Part shown: positions 17,911 to 26,820 of the stretch, one piece after another | How positions within the stretch are numbered: the stretch's first letter is position 1 | Layout: each line of letters begins with the position of its first letter | NCBI GenBank assembly: GCA_946638615.1 | Contig: CAMPBO010000005.1 | Location: forward strand, 1-32,479 | DNA: 32,479 bases | Direction of reading: 5' to 3' | Source: an uncultured Candidatus Saccharibacteria bacterium | GTDB lineage: Bacteria > Patescibacteriota > Saccharimonadia > Saccharimonadales > Saccharimonadaceae | Program-made: the position numbers and the translations under genes | Notes under the pieces: generated by a model | What the model saw: only the letters and a program-made list of their open reading frames with translations | Databases searched by the model: none | What the model was told of the DNA's origin: nothing

Positions 17911-18339
17911 ATGAGCGGGGCAATAAATAAATTAAGACAATTCAAATATAAATTGAAACATGATTTTTTGACGATAGAAAACATAGTGCTTGTGTTTGCG
18001 ATTGTCCTTTGCCTAGTCTGGACTTACCAATCTATCGTGGCGATGTCGAGGAACTGGGAACTATCGGAAAGATTGACGACTGAAAGAAAAGCTTTAGAGC
18101 TTTTGAAAGTTGAAGTCGAGGCAATAGAGCTAGAAAATGAGTATTACAAAACTGAAGAATATCAGGAATTAATGGCACGAAAGTATTTAGATAAAAAACT
18201 TCCTGGTGAAAAGATGGTGGTAATGCCAAATAATTCTGAAGTTGCAAGAAATAAATACCAGCAAAACGTAAATGAAACAAAAGAAAAAACTTATTCAAAT
18301 TTTGAAAAGTGGATGGTATATTTATTTCCGAACTATTAA
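17911..18339 (+). CDS. DivIC/FtsL-like septum formation initiator protein
   Basis: Short N-terminus, one TM, coiled coil 'SERLTTERKALELLKVEVEAIELENEYYKTEEYQELMARKYLDKKLPGEKMVV'. Confidence 0.65.
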   Translation: MSGAINKLRQFKYKLKHDFLTIENIVLVFAIVLCLVWTYQSIVAMSRNWELSERLTTERKALELLKVEVEAIELENEYYKTEEYQELMARKYLDKKLPGEKMVVMPNNSEVARNKYQQNVNETKEKTYSNFEKWMVYLFPNY

Positions 18340-18360
18340 GCTTATGATATAATATACAAT

Positions 18361-19155
18361 ATGAAGGTTCGGAAATCCGGATTTACTTTGGTGGAGGTAT
18401 CGCTTTTTTTGGCAGTAACAGCGTTGCTTTTTTTGGGAGTAACATTGGGAGTAAGAGGGTCGGTTTTTCAGCAAAGATATACTGATTCAGTTCAAAGTTT
18501 TGCGGAATTTCTTCGAAATGTATATGCTGAGGTGGCGAATGTAGAACATACTGGTACAGGACGATCTGATTTGGTAATTTATGGAAAATTAATAACCTTT
18601 GATGAAACTTATGATTTGTATGGGAATAAAATAACTGACGAAGAAAATAGAATATTCTCTTACACCATAGTAGGAAAAACTGGCGATATCGGGTCGGGAG
18701 ATATACTTGGTGCACTAAAAGCTTTAGAGGCGAATGTGTTAATTAAAGAAGGCTCCTCGTACAAATTTGCTGGTATAACACAAGAATATATTCCGAGATG
18801 GGGTGCTGGTGTTCAAACTACGGCGGGATATGCGGGGGGCTACCAACCTTTTAAAGGGACACTTCTAGTCGTGAGGCACCCACGATCAGGGACAATTAAC
18901 ACCTATTATTATAATACAACGATTGAAGTAAATAACACAATGCGAAGTGGCAGTGCATCAGCCAAAACAAGTTTATTGACAAGTAAGTTAAATAGTACTA
19001 ACTTTAGAACTAAGGAATTGGATTTTTGCATTAATCCATTAGGCGTGGCGAAGAGTAATACCAGAAGAGACATTCGTTTGGTCGAAAATGCTCGTAATGC
19101 TTCTGGTGTAGAAATAATAAGTCAAGATGGCTCAGAGAATAGGTGTGGTAAATGA
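18361..19155 (+). CDS. Type IV prepilin-like protein
   Basis: MKVRKSGFTLVEVSLFLAVTALLFLGVTLG. Confidence 0.87.
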   Translation: MKVRKSGFTLVEVSLFLAVTALLFLGVTLGVRGSVFQQRYTDSVQSFAEFLRNVYAEVANVEHTGTGRSDLVIYGKLITFDETYDLYGNKITDEENRIFSYTIVGKTGDIGSGDILGALKALEANVLIKEGSSYKFAGITQEYIPRWGAGVQTTAGYAGGYQPFKGTLLVVRHPRSGTINTYYYNTTIEVNNTMRSGSASAKTSLLTSKLNSTNFRTKELDFCINPLGVAKSNTRRDIRLVENARNASGVEIISQDGSENRCGK

Positions 19156-20048
19156 TGAGTATAATACAAAAAAATCAAATAGGAAAACGTTTAGAAGGGT
19201 TTACTTTGGTTGAGCTATCGTTGTCTCTTGTATTTATTGCAACTTTATCTTTAATTATTGTTCTTTTAATAAATAATACAGTATCTTCGTATCGACGAGG
19301 GCTAATATTAAAACAAATCAATACGGTTGGTGCAAATATAGTGGATGATATGCGAGCGGCGGTGCAAAATTCATCGACAAAATCGATCGTGAGTGATTGC
19401 AATACAGTTTTTAATGATACAAATAGTATCGCTGATTGTGAGAATAGCGGCGGAAAAAGTTTTGTAACGGTAACAAAGAATGCTTCTAGAGTTGAATTAA
19501 ATACGAATGAATCTATTAGTAATATCCCGATGATTGGAGCTTTTTGTACGGGTTCTTATTCTTATATTTGGAATTCTGGATATTTTTTCACCACAAAAAA
19601 TAATGGCTATCCGAAAATTACAGGTGTGGAAAAAGCGAAATTTATTTACGGAAGTTCAAGTGGGACAACAATTAGTGATTTTAGATTACTGAAAGTGCGT
19701 GACGATGATAGGGCGATTTGCGTGGCAGCGAGTCTGGGAGGGCTTTCTAATAATACTTTTGATATTCGAAATTATGGAGATATCATAAGTGAAAAACCAA
19801 TTGATTTGTTGCAGACAACGGATATTGGTCTAGCTTTATATGATTTAACGGCGTCAACTCCAGCAGATAGTGCATCACTTAGTAGCTTATTCTATTCAGT
19901 ATCTTTTGTGTTAGGAACAGTTCAAGGTGGAATAAATATTGCAACATCAGGAAATTTTTGTGCCACACCGAATGATTACGCGAATCAAAACTTTGATTAT
20001 TGCGCAATTAATAAATTTAATTTTGCTGCACGAGCAACAGGAGAATAA
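19152..20048 (+). CDS. Type IV prepilin-like protein
   Basis: RLEGFTLVELSLSLVFIATLSLIIVLLINNTV; overlaps the upstream stop (ATGATG). Confidence 0.85.
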   Translation: MMSIIQKNQIGKRLEGFTLVELSLSLVFIATLSLIIVLLINNTVSSYRRGLILKQINTVGANIVDDMRAAVQNSSTKSIVSDCNTVFNDTNSIADCENSGGKSFVTVTKNASRVELNTNESISNIPMIGAFCTGSYSYIWNSGYFFTTKNNGYPKITGVEKAKFIYGSSSGTTISDFRLLKVRDDDRAICVAASLGGLSNNTFDIRNYGDIISEKPIDLLQTTDIGLALYDLTASTPADSASLSSLFYSVSFVLGTVQGGINIATSGNFCATPNDYANQNFDYCAINKFNFAARATGE

Positions 20049-20051
20049 TAT

Positions 20052-21425
20052 ATGACAAAAAAAATTAAGCTAAAATTTAAAAAAGGGGCGGCATCATTTT
20101 ACGTAGTAGCGTTTTCGACGCTAGTACTAGTGATTCTTGCGGCGAGTTTTGCAGCAATTATAATATCGGAGATGACACGAACTGCGAATGACGATTTGTC
20201 ACAATCTGCTTATGATTCGGCACTTGCGGGGATAGAGGATGCGAAATTAGCTTTCTATAATTATCAAGCATGCAAAGAACAGGGTATTTCTGCATCGGTG
20301 AGTAGACCGACTGGTACTGGAGCATTAACTTGTGCGGAAATTATTTGGTATATGGAAAAAGGTCTAAATGATAAAAACTATAATAGTTGTGATATGGTGG
20401 CGCATATTCTTGGTCGAATTAGCAAAGATGAAAATAGCGAAGTGATGATTCAAGAAACCATAAAAGGTGGCGATAATTCGATGCAACAGGCGTATACTTG
20501 TGTAAAAATTAATACAAAATTAAGTGACTATCGTTCAACATTGACAGAAGAGAATCCAACACGAACAGTTAAGGTTCAATTAGCTAATGTAGCCGCAAAT
20601 AATATAAAAAAGGTAAAAATAAGTTGGTATTCGAGAACGGACGGAACGGATTTGGTTTATTCTGGCATAAGCTCTGGGTCGGTACGATTCCCGACTTTGA
20701 GAGAAGGAAGAGCTCCGACTCCGCCAATACTGTCTCTAGGGTTAGTGCAAACAACTGATACTTTTAATTTTAGTGATTTTGATAAGGTTACTAGCAATGC
20801 CACCAATAGGGCTACGGTATTTTTTGTTCCTACTGACAACCAAAATGTAGCAAGAAGTAGCAAGGCCCCAGATAACTATATAGGTGTTTATAATGGTAGC
20901 GAAAATGTTTTAACGAGTGCACAGATAATTAAATCAAATGATCGAACAGTTAAAAACATTCCTTATGTAGTGTATTGTCCAAAAAATCTTGAGTATGGTG
21001 ATTTTACTTGTTCTGCAACCGTGGATTTACCTGATGCAATTGGCGGAACGAGAAACGATGAAACTTTCATGTTTGTTGTATCAATTCCTTACGGACAGCC
21101 AAGCACGGATTTTGCTTTGGAGTTTTTCTGTGCAGAAGGTCAGACTTGTGGGACCGTTGTTGAAGGGGCGGGAACGGCTCCAAATCAAGCAATACTTGAA
21201 GGTGTACAAGTAAACATTGATTCGACTGGACGGGCAAATAATTTATATAGAAGAATTGAAGCAAGATTGGATACGGCGGATGCTAATTTTCCATATCCTC
21301 TTTATGCGATTGAGCTTTTGCGGGAAAAGGCTAGCGGATTTTTGTTATATAAAGATATGACAGTAACACGAGAATTTAGTGAAAATACATATCCAAACAA
21401 TTTAAATCTCTTACAAGCAAGATAA
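20052..21425 (+). CDS. PilX-like pilus assembly / minor pilin-associated protein
   Basis: KKGAASFYVVAFSTLVLVILAASFAAIIISEM...SQSAYDSALAGIEDAKLAF; third gene of the pilin-like operon. Confidence 0.7.
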   Translation: MTKKIKLKFKKGAASFYVVAFSTLVLVILAASFAAIIISEMTRTANDDLSQSAYDSALAGIEDAKLAFYNYQACKEQGISASVSRPTGTGALTCAEIIWYMEKGLNDKNYNSCDMVAHILGRISKDENSEVMIQETIKGGDNSMQQAYTCVKINTKLSDYRSTLTEENPTRTVKVQLANVAANNIKKVKISWYSRTDGTDLVYSGISSGSVRFPTLREGRAPTPPILSLGLVQTTDTFNFSDFDKVTSNATNRATVFFVPTDNQNVARSSKAPDNYIGVYNGSENVLTSAQIIKSNDRTVKNIPYVVYCPKNLEYGDFTCSATVDLPDAIGGTRNDETFMFVVSIPYGQPSTDFALEFFCAEGQTCGTVVEGAGTAPNQAILEGVQVNIDSTGRANNLYRRIEARLDTADANFPYPLYAIELLREKASGFLLYKDMTVTREFSENTYPNNLNLLQAR

Positions 21426-21436
21426 TTATCTTAGGG

Positions 21437-21465
21437 TTGACAACAGGGGATTCTTAGTGTATACT
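21437..21465 (+). promoter_or_regulatory. Sigma70-type promoter for initiator tRNA
   Basis: TTGACA-N17-TATACT upstream of tRNA-fMet. Confidence 0.85.
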
Positions 21466-21513
21466 GGGGTAGTGTTGTATTTATGACACTACCTTTCTGC
21501 TATAAAGGGATGT

Positions 21514-21590
21514 CGTGGGGTAGAGCAGCCTGGTAGCTCGTTTGGCTCATAACCAAAAGGTCGCTGGTTCAAATCCAGCCCCCACAACCA
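21514..21590 (+). tRNA. Initiator tRNA-fMet (CAT)
   Basis: CGTGGGGTAGAGCAGCCTGGTAGCTCGTTTGGCTCATAACCAAAAGGTCGCTGGTTCAAATCCAGCCCCCACAACCA; C1:A72 mismatch diagnostic of initiators. Confidence 0.93.
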
Positions 21591-21610
21591 AATTAAAAAG
21601 CAGCTTTTGG

Positions 21611-21644
21611 TTCAACTTGAGTTACCCCCCTAACTCAAGTTGAA
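21611..21644 (+). terminator. 14-bp hairpin with C6 loop followed by a T-run
   Basis: TTCAACTTGAGTTA-CCCCCC-TAACTCAAGTTGAA, outer CAGC/GCTG then TTTTTTT. Confidence 0.8.
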
Positions 21645-21663
21645 CTGAGGGCTGTTTTTTTGA

Positions 21664-23031
21664 TTATTTTTGAGCAAGAAGCTTTTTGGCGGCAAGCTTA
21701 ATAGCGTAATTATAATTATTAATTAAATGAGGAGTACTAGCGATTTCAATGATGGGAAGATTATGTCTAATAGCAAGAGCTAATTCGGAAGAAAGCAATT
21801 CGGCATGAGGAGCAAAAATGCAAGCACCAATGAGGCGATTGGCCTTATCGGAAATAAGTTTAACAAAGCCATAAGGAGAATTGTAAATTTTGCTGACGAA
21901 AATTTCGGAGAAAGGAACAACGGCGGTTTTATATTTACGATCGCGACGAATAAGATCGTCTTCGCTAAATCCGATAGTGACCAGGGTTGGATTGGTGTTG
22001 GTGAGGCGAACAAAGCCGTGATAATCGGCGGGGTTTTTGGTTTTCTTGATAAGATTATTAGCAAGAAGAGTGCCTTCATAATCAGCTATTTCGGTTGAAG
22101 ATTCTTTACCAAGGCAGTCACCGATTGCATAAATATTTTTTGCTGAAGTCTCAAAATAACGATCTACAATAATGCCAGAATTTTTATATTTGATACCAGC
22201 ATTTTCAAGTCCAAGATCAAGGGCAGGTTGACTTCCGGTAGCAAGGACGACACAATCGGTGCGAATCATTTTTTCGGCACGGTTATTAACAAAAATTACA
22301 CGTTTAATCGGATTATCTTGTTCGATGGCTACAACTTTGGAGTTTGTTAGGACCATGACACCAAGTTCTCGAGTAAAATAATTAGTAACGGCGTCGCTGG
22401 ATTCTTTGTCTTCATGGGGAAGAAGGCGAGAAGATGATTCTAAAATGATGACTTTGGTGCCGAGTTCGGCATAATAGGTGGCAATTTCACAACCAGTGGA
22501 ACCACCGCCAACAATTACAACCACCTTGGGCAGTCGATGAGCTTTAATGGCGGTTTCTGGAGTGAGATAATTAACCTGATCGACGCCAGAGATTTCGAGA
22601 GTCCTGAGTTTGGCGCCAGTAGCAATGATGAAATATTTGGCAGTATATTTTTGATTATTTACAGCGATAGTGTTGTTGTCTAAAAAATTAGCATAGCCAC
22701 TGATGCAACTAACACCTGCGGCTTTAAAAAGATTTTGGTTATTGCCACCACAATTTAGAATGACTTGCAGCTGATGAGAAACCGCGGTGGGTAAACTAAA
22801 TGACAAATCTTGATTTTTGAATTCGGGAAGAGAAAGAAGCTTTCTATAGGTATGCGAAAAATCGAGAGCAACATCAAAAGGAATGTTGCGAGTGTTGATA
22901 TTAGAGCCACCAAAGAAGCGACCTTCAACAATAGCCACGTGTTTTTTGGCTTTAGTAAGACAAGTAGCAGCAGCTGAACCAGCTGGCCCGCTACCAATAA
23001 CTATATATTCAAAGTCGTATTTCTTTCCCAT
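21664..23031 (-). CDS. Pyridine nucleotide-disulfide oxidoreductase family flavoprotein lacking redox cysteines
   Basis: YIVIGSGPAGSAAA, VVIVGGGSTGCEIATYYAELGTKVIILESSSRLLP, NIYAIGDCLG; CxxxxC position reads GGSNINTRNIP. Confidence 0.9.
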   Translation of the reverse strand: MGKKYDFEYIVIGSGPAGSAAATCLTKAKKHVAIVEGRFFGGSNINTRNIPFDVALDFSHTYRKLLSLPEFKNQDLSFSLPTAVSHQLQVILNCGGNNQNLFKAAGVSCISGYANFLDNNTIAVNNQKYTAKYFIIATGAKLRTLEISGVDQVNYLTPETAIKAHRLPKVVVIVGGGSTGCEIATYYAELGTKVIILESSSRLLPHEDKESSDAVTNYFTRELGVMVLTNSKVVAIEQDNPIKRVIFVNNRAEKMIRTDCVVLATGSQPALDLGLENAGIKYKNSGIIVDRYFETSAKNIYAIGDCLGKESSTEIADYEGTLLANNLIKKTKNPADYHGFVRLTNTNPTLVTIGFSEDDLIRRDRKYKTAVVPFSEIFVSKIYNSPYGFVKLISDKANRLIGACIFAPHAELLSSELALAIRHNLPIIEIASTPHLINNYNYAIKLAAKKLLAQK

Positions 23032-23032
23032 C

Positions 23033-23272
23033 TTATATTATTGTATCACGATTTTTATAAACATAAGCTAAATCTGAATGATATTTTTTGAGTTCTTTGT
23101 AAACGAGTCTTTTTAAATCTTTATCGGTAATGATAGACTTGTTCTGAAGTGATTTTTGTACGCTTTTTAAGATTTCGTCAATAAAACTTTCAGCAGCGCC
23201 GACTGGTATGTTCAGGGCACGGGCATCAATTTTAAGTTCTTGACGGAGAGATTTTTCGTCAAATAGTTTCAT
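23033..23272 (-). CDS. 79-aa small protein, weakly ATP-cone-like
   Basis: Co-oriented, overlapping the upstream gene; 'ITDKDLKRLVYKELKKYHSDLAYVYKNRDT'. Confidence 0.55.
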   Translation of the reverse strand: MKLFDEKSLRQELKIDARALNIPVGAAESFIDEILKSVQKSLQNKSIITDKDLKRLVYKELKKYHSDLAYVYKNRDTII

Positions 23273-23967
23273 ATGATAAATTCTCCGATTAATATTATTG
23301 CGATTAAAAGATAAAGAAGGCTAGGAAAAATACGGAAAAAAGTTTGGTTTTTAATACGAAGACGTAAAAAATCAGCAAAATTATGATTGGTTCTAAAAAA
23401 AGCATGAACGGCAAAAAGTGGGCAGACAGTAGAAAGAGCATAAAACATAATAAGTCCTGCATAGGGGAGTGGCGAAGGATTGATATTACTAATAGCGAGG
23501 ATGGAAATAAAATATAATGGCAAAGAAAAAACTAATTCTGGAACGTGAGCGATAAAACCGAAAACGAAAGCGTCAGAACGACGTTTGATAAATTTAGGCT
23601 GGGTGATTAATTTTGTGGCGGTTTTTCTGGAGATAAAAAGTTTGCCTTTTTTGCGAAAGTAGAGAAAAAAAGTAGCAATGCTCAGAGCCAAAAAAATACC
23701 AGCAAGTATCCAAATAAGGATAGAATTATTGAGATTGATAACAAAAATTGGTAAAGTCCAAATAATCATGGTGATAAGAAAGAGAATTAAAGTAACCATG
23801 GTTTCGGCGCCAAGAATAAAGAAAAGACTAAGATCGTCGGCTTTTTTGCGAGAATATTTGCCAGAAACATAATGAAAAAAATTAGCAAAAACACTTGGTA
23901 CAAGGACTAAAAAAGATGAAATAAGCATAGACAAGACCAAAATTCCCAAAGAGATAAAAACGCTCAT
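23269..23967 (-). CDS. Polytopic membrane protein of unknown function
   Basis: Multiple TM segments; start moved to MSVFISLGILVLS, 6 nt from a TATAAT. Confidence 0.75.
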   Translation of the reverse strand: MSVFISLGILVLSMLISSFLVLVPSVFANFFHYVSGKYSRKKADDLSLFFILGAETMVTLILFLITMIIWTLPIFVINLNNSILIWILAGIFLALSIATFFLYFRKKGKLFISRKTATKLITQPKFIKRRSDAFVFGFIAHVPELVFSLPLYFISILAISNINPSPLPYAGLIMFYALSTVCPLFAVHAFFRTNHNFADFLRLRIKNQTFFRIFPSLLYLLIAIILIGEFII

Positions 23968-24026
23968 GCTTTTATTATAGCACAAAGAGGGTTGCAATTC
24001 CACTAAGAGCATGCTAGCTTGGCGTC

Positions 24027-25397
24027 ATGAAAAAAATTTTGAGAATTTTGGCGGTGACGTTAGGGATGAATTTTATGATGGTTTTTGTATTTTTGGGTCA
24101 GGTTTTTGCTGAAGATTTGAAAAATAACCAAATCCCAGAATTATATATTAAGGCTATTAATCCTGGATATACTGTGGAAGAAAAAAATAATGTCGGAGAA
24201 ATGATAGAAATTGCCCGTAAAAAATCCGATGAACCGATTTTGCTCGCTGGAGCCACTGTAGGCTATACTAATTCAAGCGGGAACAGCACTATTTTGTTTG
24301 AGTTTCCCGAGAACAGTTGGATGACTGGCGAGAGTATCCTCCTTCGCTTAGCCAGCTCGCCGATGAGCGAGCTGGCAAACGTGAATTATACAAAGACGTT
24401 AGCTTTTAAGGCGGGGGTAAATCTAAGTATAGATGGTGAAGTGGTGGATGAAGTTTGCTGGACTAGCAAGGATGGGTGTTATGCAGAATTTAAGTCAAGC
24501 AACCCAACAACTCTAGTGCGGAATCTGGAAACAGGTGGGTTTGAGCATATGCTTGAATACGAGTTTAAATATGATGCGGAAGCATATAGAGTGGAAAAAG
24601 ATGAAGAAAAAGAAATCGTGAGCCAATGTAAGGGATTAATCTTTTCGGAAATCTTAAGTTATTATGAGAATTCACAGTCAGAGCAATTTATTGAGCTGCA
24701 TAATACTTTGGCGGAGCAGATTTTGTTGGACGGATGCAAAGTCCGTTATAAAAATAAAACATATGATTTAACTGGAGTAGTGCGGGCAGAAGAATATTAT
24801 AAGTATTTACCTACATTTAGTTTAACGAAAAATCCAACTAATGTTGGTGTCTTGGAAATAATTGACACAGATGGAACGGTAGTTAATAAGCTAAACTATC
24901 CTAATGGGCAGAGAAAGGGAGCCTCTTATGCCTTAATTGGCTACGATGATTCAGGCGCGGAACTTTGGCGGACGACTTATGCTCCAACTCCAGGAGAAGC
25001 GAATAATTATCAAGAATTTAAAACTTGCGAGGAGGGTAAAGTGATAAATGAGGCGACGGGTAATTGTGTAAAAATTACAAGTGTGGCTGAAAAAATTTGT
25101 CTAGAAGGGCAATATTTAAATATTTTGACTGGGCGATGCAAAAAATATGAAGAAACAGCAGAAAAGACTTGCAAAGAGGGATATTATTTAAATCCTGAGA
25201 CTGGACGATGTCGAAAAGTTCAAGAGAATAACGGGGCAGAATATAAATTGGTAACTGAAAATTATGAACGAGAGTCTTCTTTCGTGGCATTATATTTGAT
25301 TATTGCGGCTATAATCGTAGGGCTAGGATATTTGGTTTACGAATTTAGACGTGAGATTCTAAAGTTTTGGCGTAAAGTTTTTCGACGATTTCGTTAA
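24027..25397 (+). CDS. Secreted/surface lamin-tail-domain protein with Cys-rich tandem repeats and C-terminal TM anchor
   Basis: Signal peptide; 'FSEILSYYENSQSEQFIELHNTLAEQILLDGCKVRYKNKTYDL...ASYALIGYDDSGAELWRTTYAPTPGEANNY'; three C-EG-LN-TG-C repeats; terminal TM plus basic tail. Confidence 0.8.
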   Translation: MKKILRILAVTLGMNFMMVFVFLGQVFAEDLKNNQIPELYIKAINPGYTVEEKNNVGEMIEIARKKSDEPILLAGATVGYTNSSGNSTILFEFPENSWMTGESILLRLASSPMSELANVNYTKTLAFKAGVNLSIDGEVVDEVCWTSKDGCYAEFKSSNPTTLVRNLETGGFEHMLEYEFKYDAEAYRVEKDEEKEIVSQCKGLIFSEILSYYENSQSEQFIELHNTLAEQILLDGCKVRYKNKTYDLTGVVRAEEYYKYLPTFSLTKNPTNVGVLEIIDTDGTVVNKLNYPNGQRKGASYALIGYDDSGAELWRTTYAPTPGEANNYQEFKTCEEGKVINEATGNCVKITSVAEKICLEGQYLNILTGRCKKYEETAEKTCKEGYYLNPETGRCRKVQENNGAEYKLVTENYERESSFVALYLIIAAIIVGLGYLVYEFRREILKFWRKVFRRFR

Positions 25398-25968
25398 AGA
25401 CATCATCACGGGATTGGTTGCCGTTAATTTCAATTAGGAGATTGAGACTCCTGTAGTGTTGAAGAACAGGAAGAGTCTTTTCATGAAATTCTTGAAGACG
25501 AGTATGAAAAATTTCAATATTACTGTCATCTTCACGTTCCCCACGATCGTTAAGAATTTTAGAAGTTTCAAAACGGTTTTTGGCTTCTTCTTCGGAGATA
25601 TTGAGAAAAATAACAGCCTTAATATTGTGACCAGCTCCAGCGGCAACGGACATAACTTGATTTTCTTCGCCAGACCAGCGACCAATAGAAGAAAGAATTA
25701 AAGGATAACCAAAAAGATCACGACGTTCAAAATATGGCAAAACCCATTCGTAAAAAATATTAGTAGGAACAAGAGCGCCTTTTGATGAATATTTTTGTTT
25801 AGTTTCTGCTTCCATAGCGCGAATAATCATGCCTGAAGATAAGAATTTGGCATTTAGGGCTTCGGCGAGACGAACACCTTGAGTGTCTTTGCCTGACATG
25901 GGCAATCCAAAGATATTGATTGAGCCAGTGTCAAGCCAGGTTTTGATAGTTTCGAGTTTTGCTTCCAT
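25345..25968 (-). CDS. Adenylate kinase-like nucleoside monophosphate kinase
   Basis: INIFGLPMSGKDTQGVRLAEALNAKFLSSGMIIRA...; P-loop and ADK-like layout. Confidence 0.8.
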   Translation of the reverse strand: MEAKLETIKTWLDTGSINIFGLPMSGKDTQGVRLAEALNAKFLSSGMIIRAMEAETKQKYSSKGALVPTNIFYEWVLPYFERRDLFGYPLILSSIGRWSGEENQVMSVAAGAGHNIKAVIFLNISEEEAKNRFETSKILNDRGEREDDSNIEIFHTRLQEFHEKTLPVLQHYRSLNLLIEINGNQSRDDVFNEIVEKLYAKTLESHV

Positions 25969-26010
25969 ACTATGTATTATAACATGTTCTAAAGATTGAT
26001 GTTTTGAGGA

Positions 26011-26037
26011 TTAGCACTCTTTACTTTTTAGTGCTAA
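26011..26037. promoter_or_regulatory. CIRCE element upstream of hrcA
   Basis: TTAGCACTC-TTTACTTTT-TAGTGCTAA, immediately upstream of TATAAT (26043-26048). Confidence 0.93.
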
Positions 26038-26054
26038 TTTTATATAATATAGAT

Positions 26055-26819
26055 ATGGAAATTACTCGACGTCAGAAAGAAATTCTTTGTCAAATTATCG
26101 AAGAATACGCTGAGACGGCTTCGCCTGTAGGGAGTGTGACGCTTGCGAAATTATTTGGGGTTTCTTCTGCTACGATACGTGCAGAGATGGCTCGTCTTGA
26201 GGTTTTGGGACTAATTGCTCAGCCACATACTTCGGCGGGAAGAGTGCCGACGGATGCTGGCTATAGATTCTATGTAAACGCTTTAAATAGAGAAGAAAGC
26301 GAGTATGAAAACGCCTTATATGAATATGTGATGCCAGAATCTCGAATGCTTGAGGAGAGTAATTTGAAGCGGGGTATGCATGCGCTAGAAGTGAGGGTTA
26401 GTTCGCAGTCACGAGCAGATGCGGCGATTCGAGGGGCGGTGGATGCTTTGGTGGAGTTAACGGGAAATTTGGGACTCGCAACGATAGGCGAACAGCTTTA
26501 TCTTGCGGGGATATCGAGACTTTTTACACAGCCTGAATTTGGTGATACTAGGAGAGTCCAGTCGGTGGCTAAATTATTAGATAATTTGGAGCCATGGCTT
26601 AGAGAAGCGGCACCAGGTGAGGCTTTAAACATCTTTATCGGTCAAGAAAATCCAATTGGTAGGAATTCGGAGGTATCGTTGATTATTTCAAAGTTTCGTT
26701 CGCCGTTTTCGGATAAAAGTTATATCGGAGTGTTAGGGCCAACGAGGCAGAATTATTCAAGAGTAATGTCGCTGGTTCGACATGCTGGGAATATGCTAGA
26801 AGAAATTTTGGAGGATTAA
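26055..26819 (+). CDS. hrcA: Heat-inducible transcription repressor HrcA
   Basis: MEITRRQKEILCQIIEEYAETASPVGSVTLAKLFGVSSATIRAEMARLEVLGLIAQPHTSAGRVPTDAGYRFYV; start corrected from 26004. Confidence 0.96.
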   Translation: MEITRRQKEILCQIIEEYAETASPVGSVTLAKLFGVSSATIRAEMARLEVLGLIAQPHTSAGRVPTDAGYRFYVNALNREESEYENALYEYVMPESRMLEESNLKRGMHALEVRVSSQSRADAAIRGAVDALVELTGNLGLATIGEQLYLAGISRLFTQPEFGDTRRVQSVAKLLDNLEPWLREAAPGEALNIFIGQENPIGRNSEVSLIISKFRSPFSDKSYIGVLGPTRQNYSRVMSLVRHAGNMLEEILED

Positions 26820-26820
26820 A

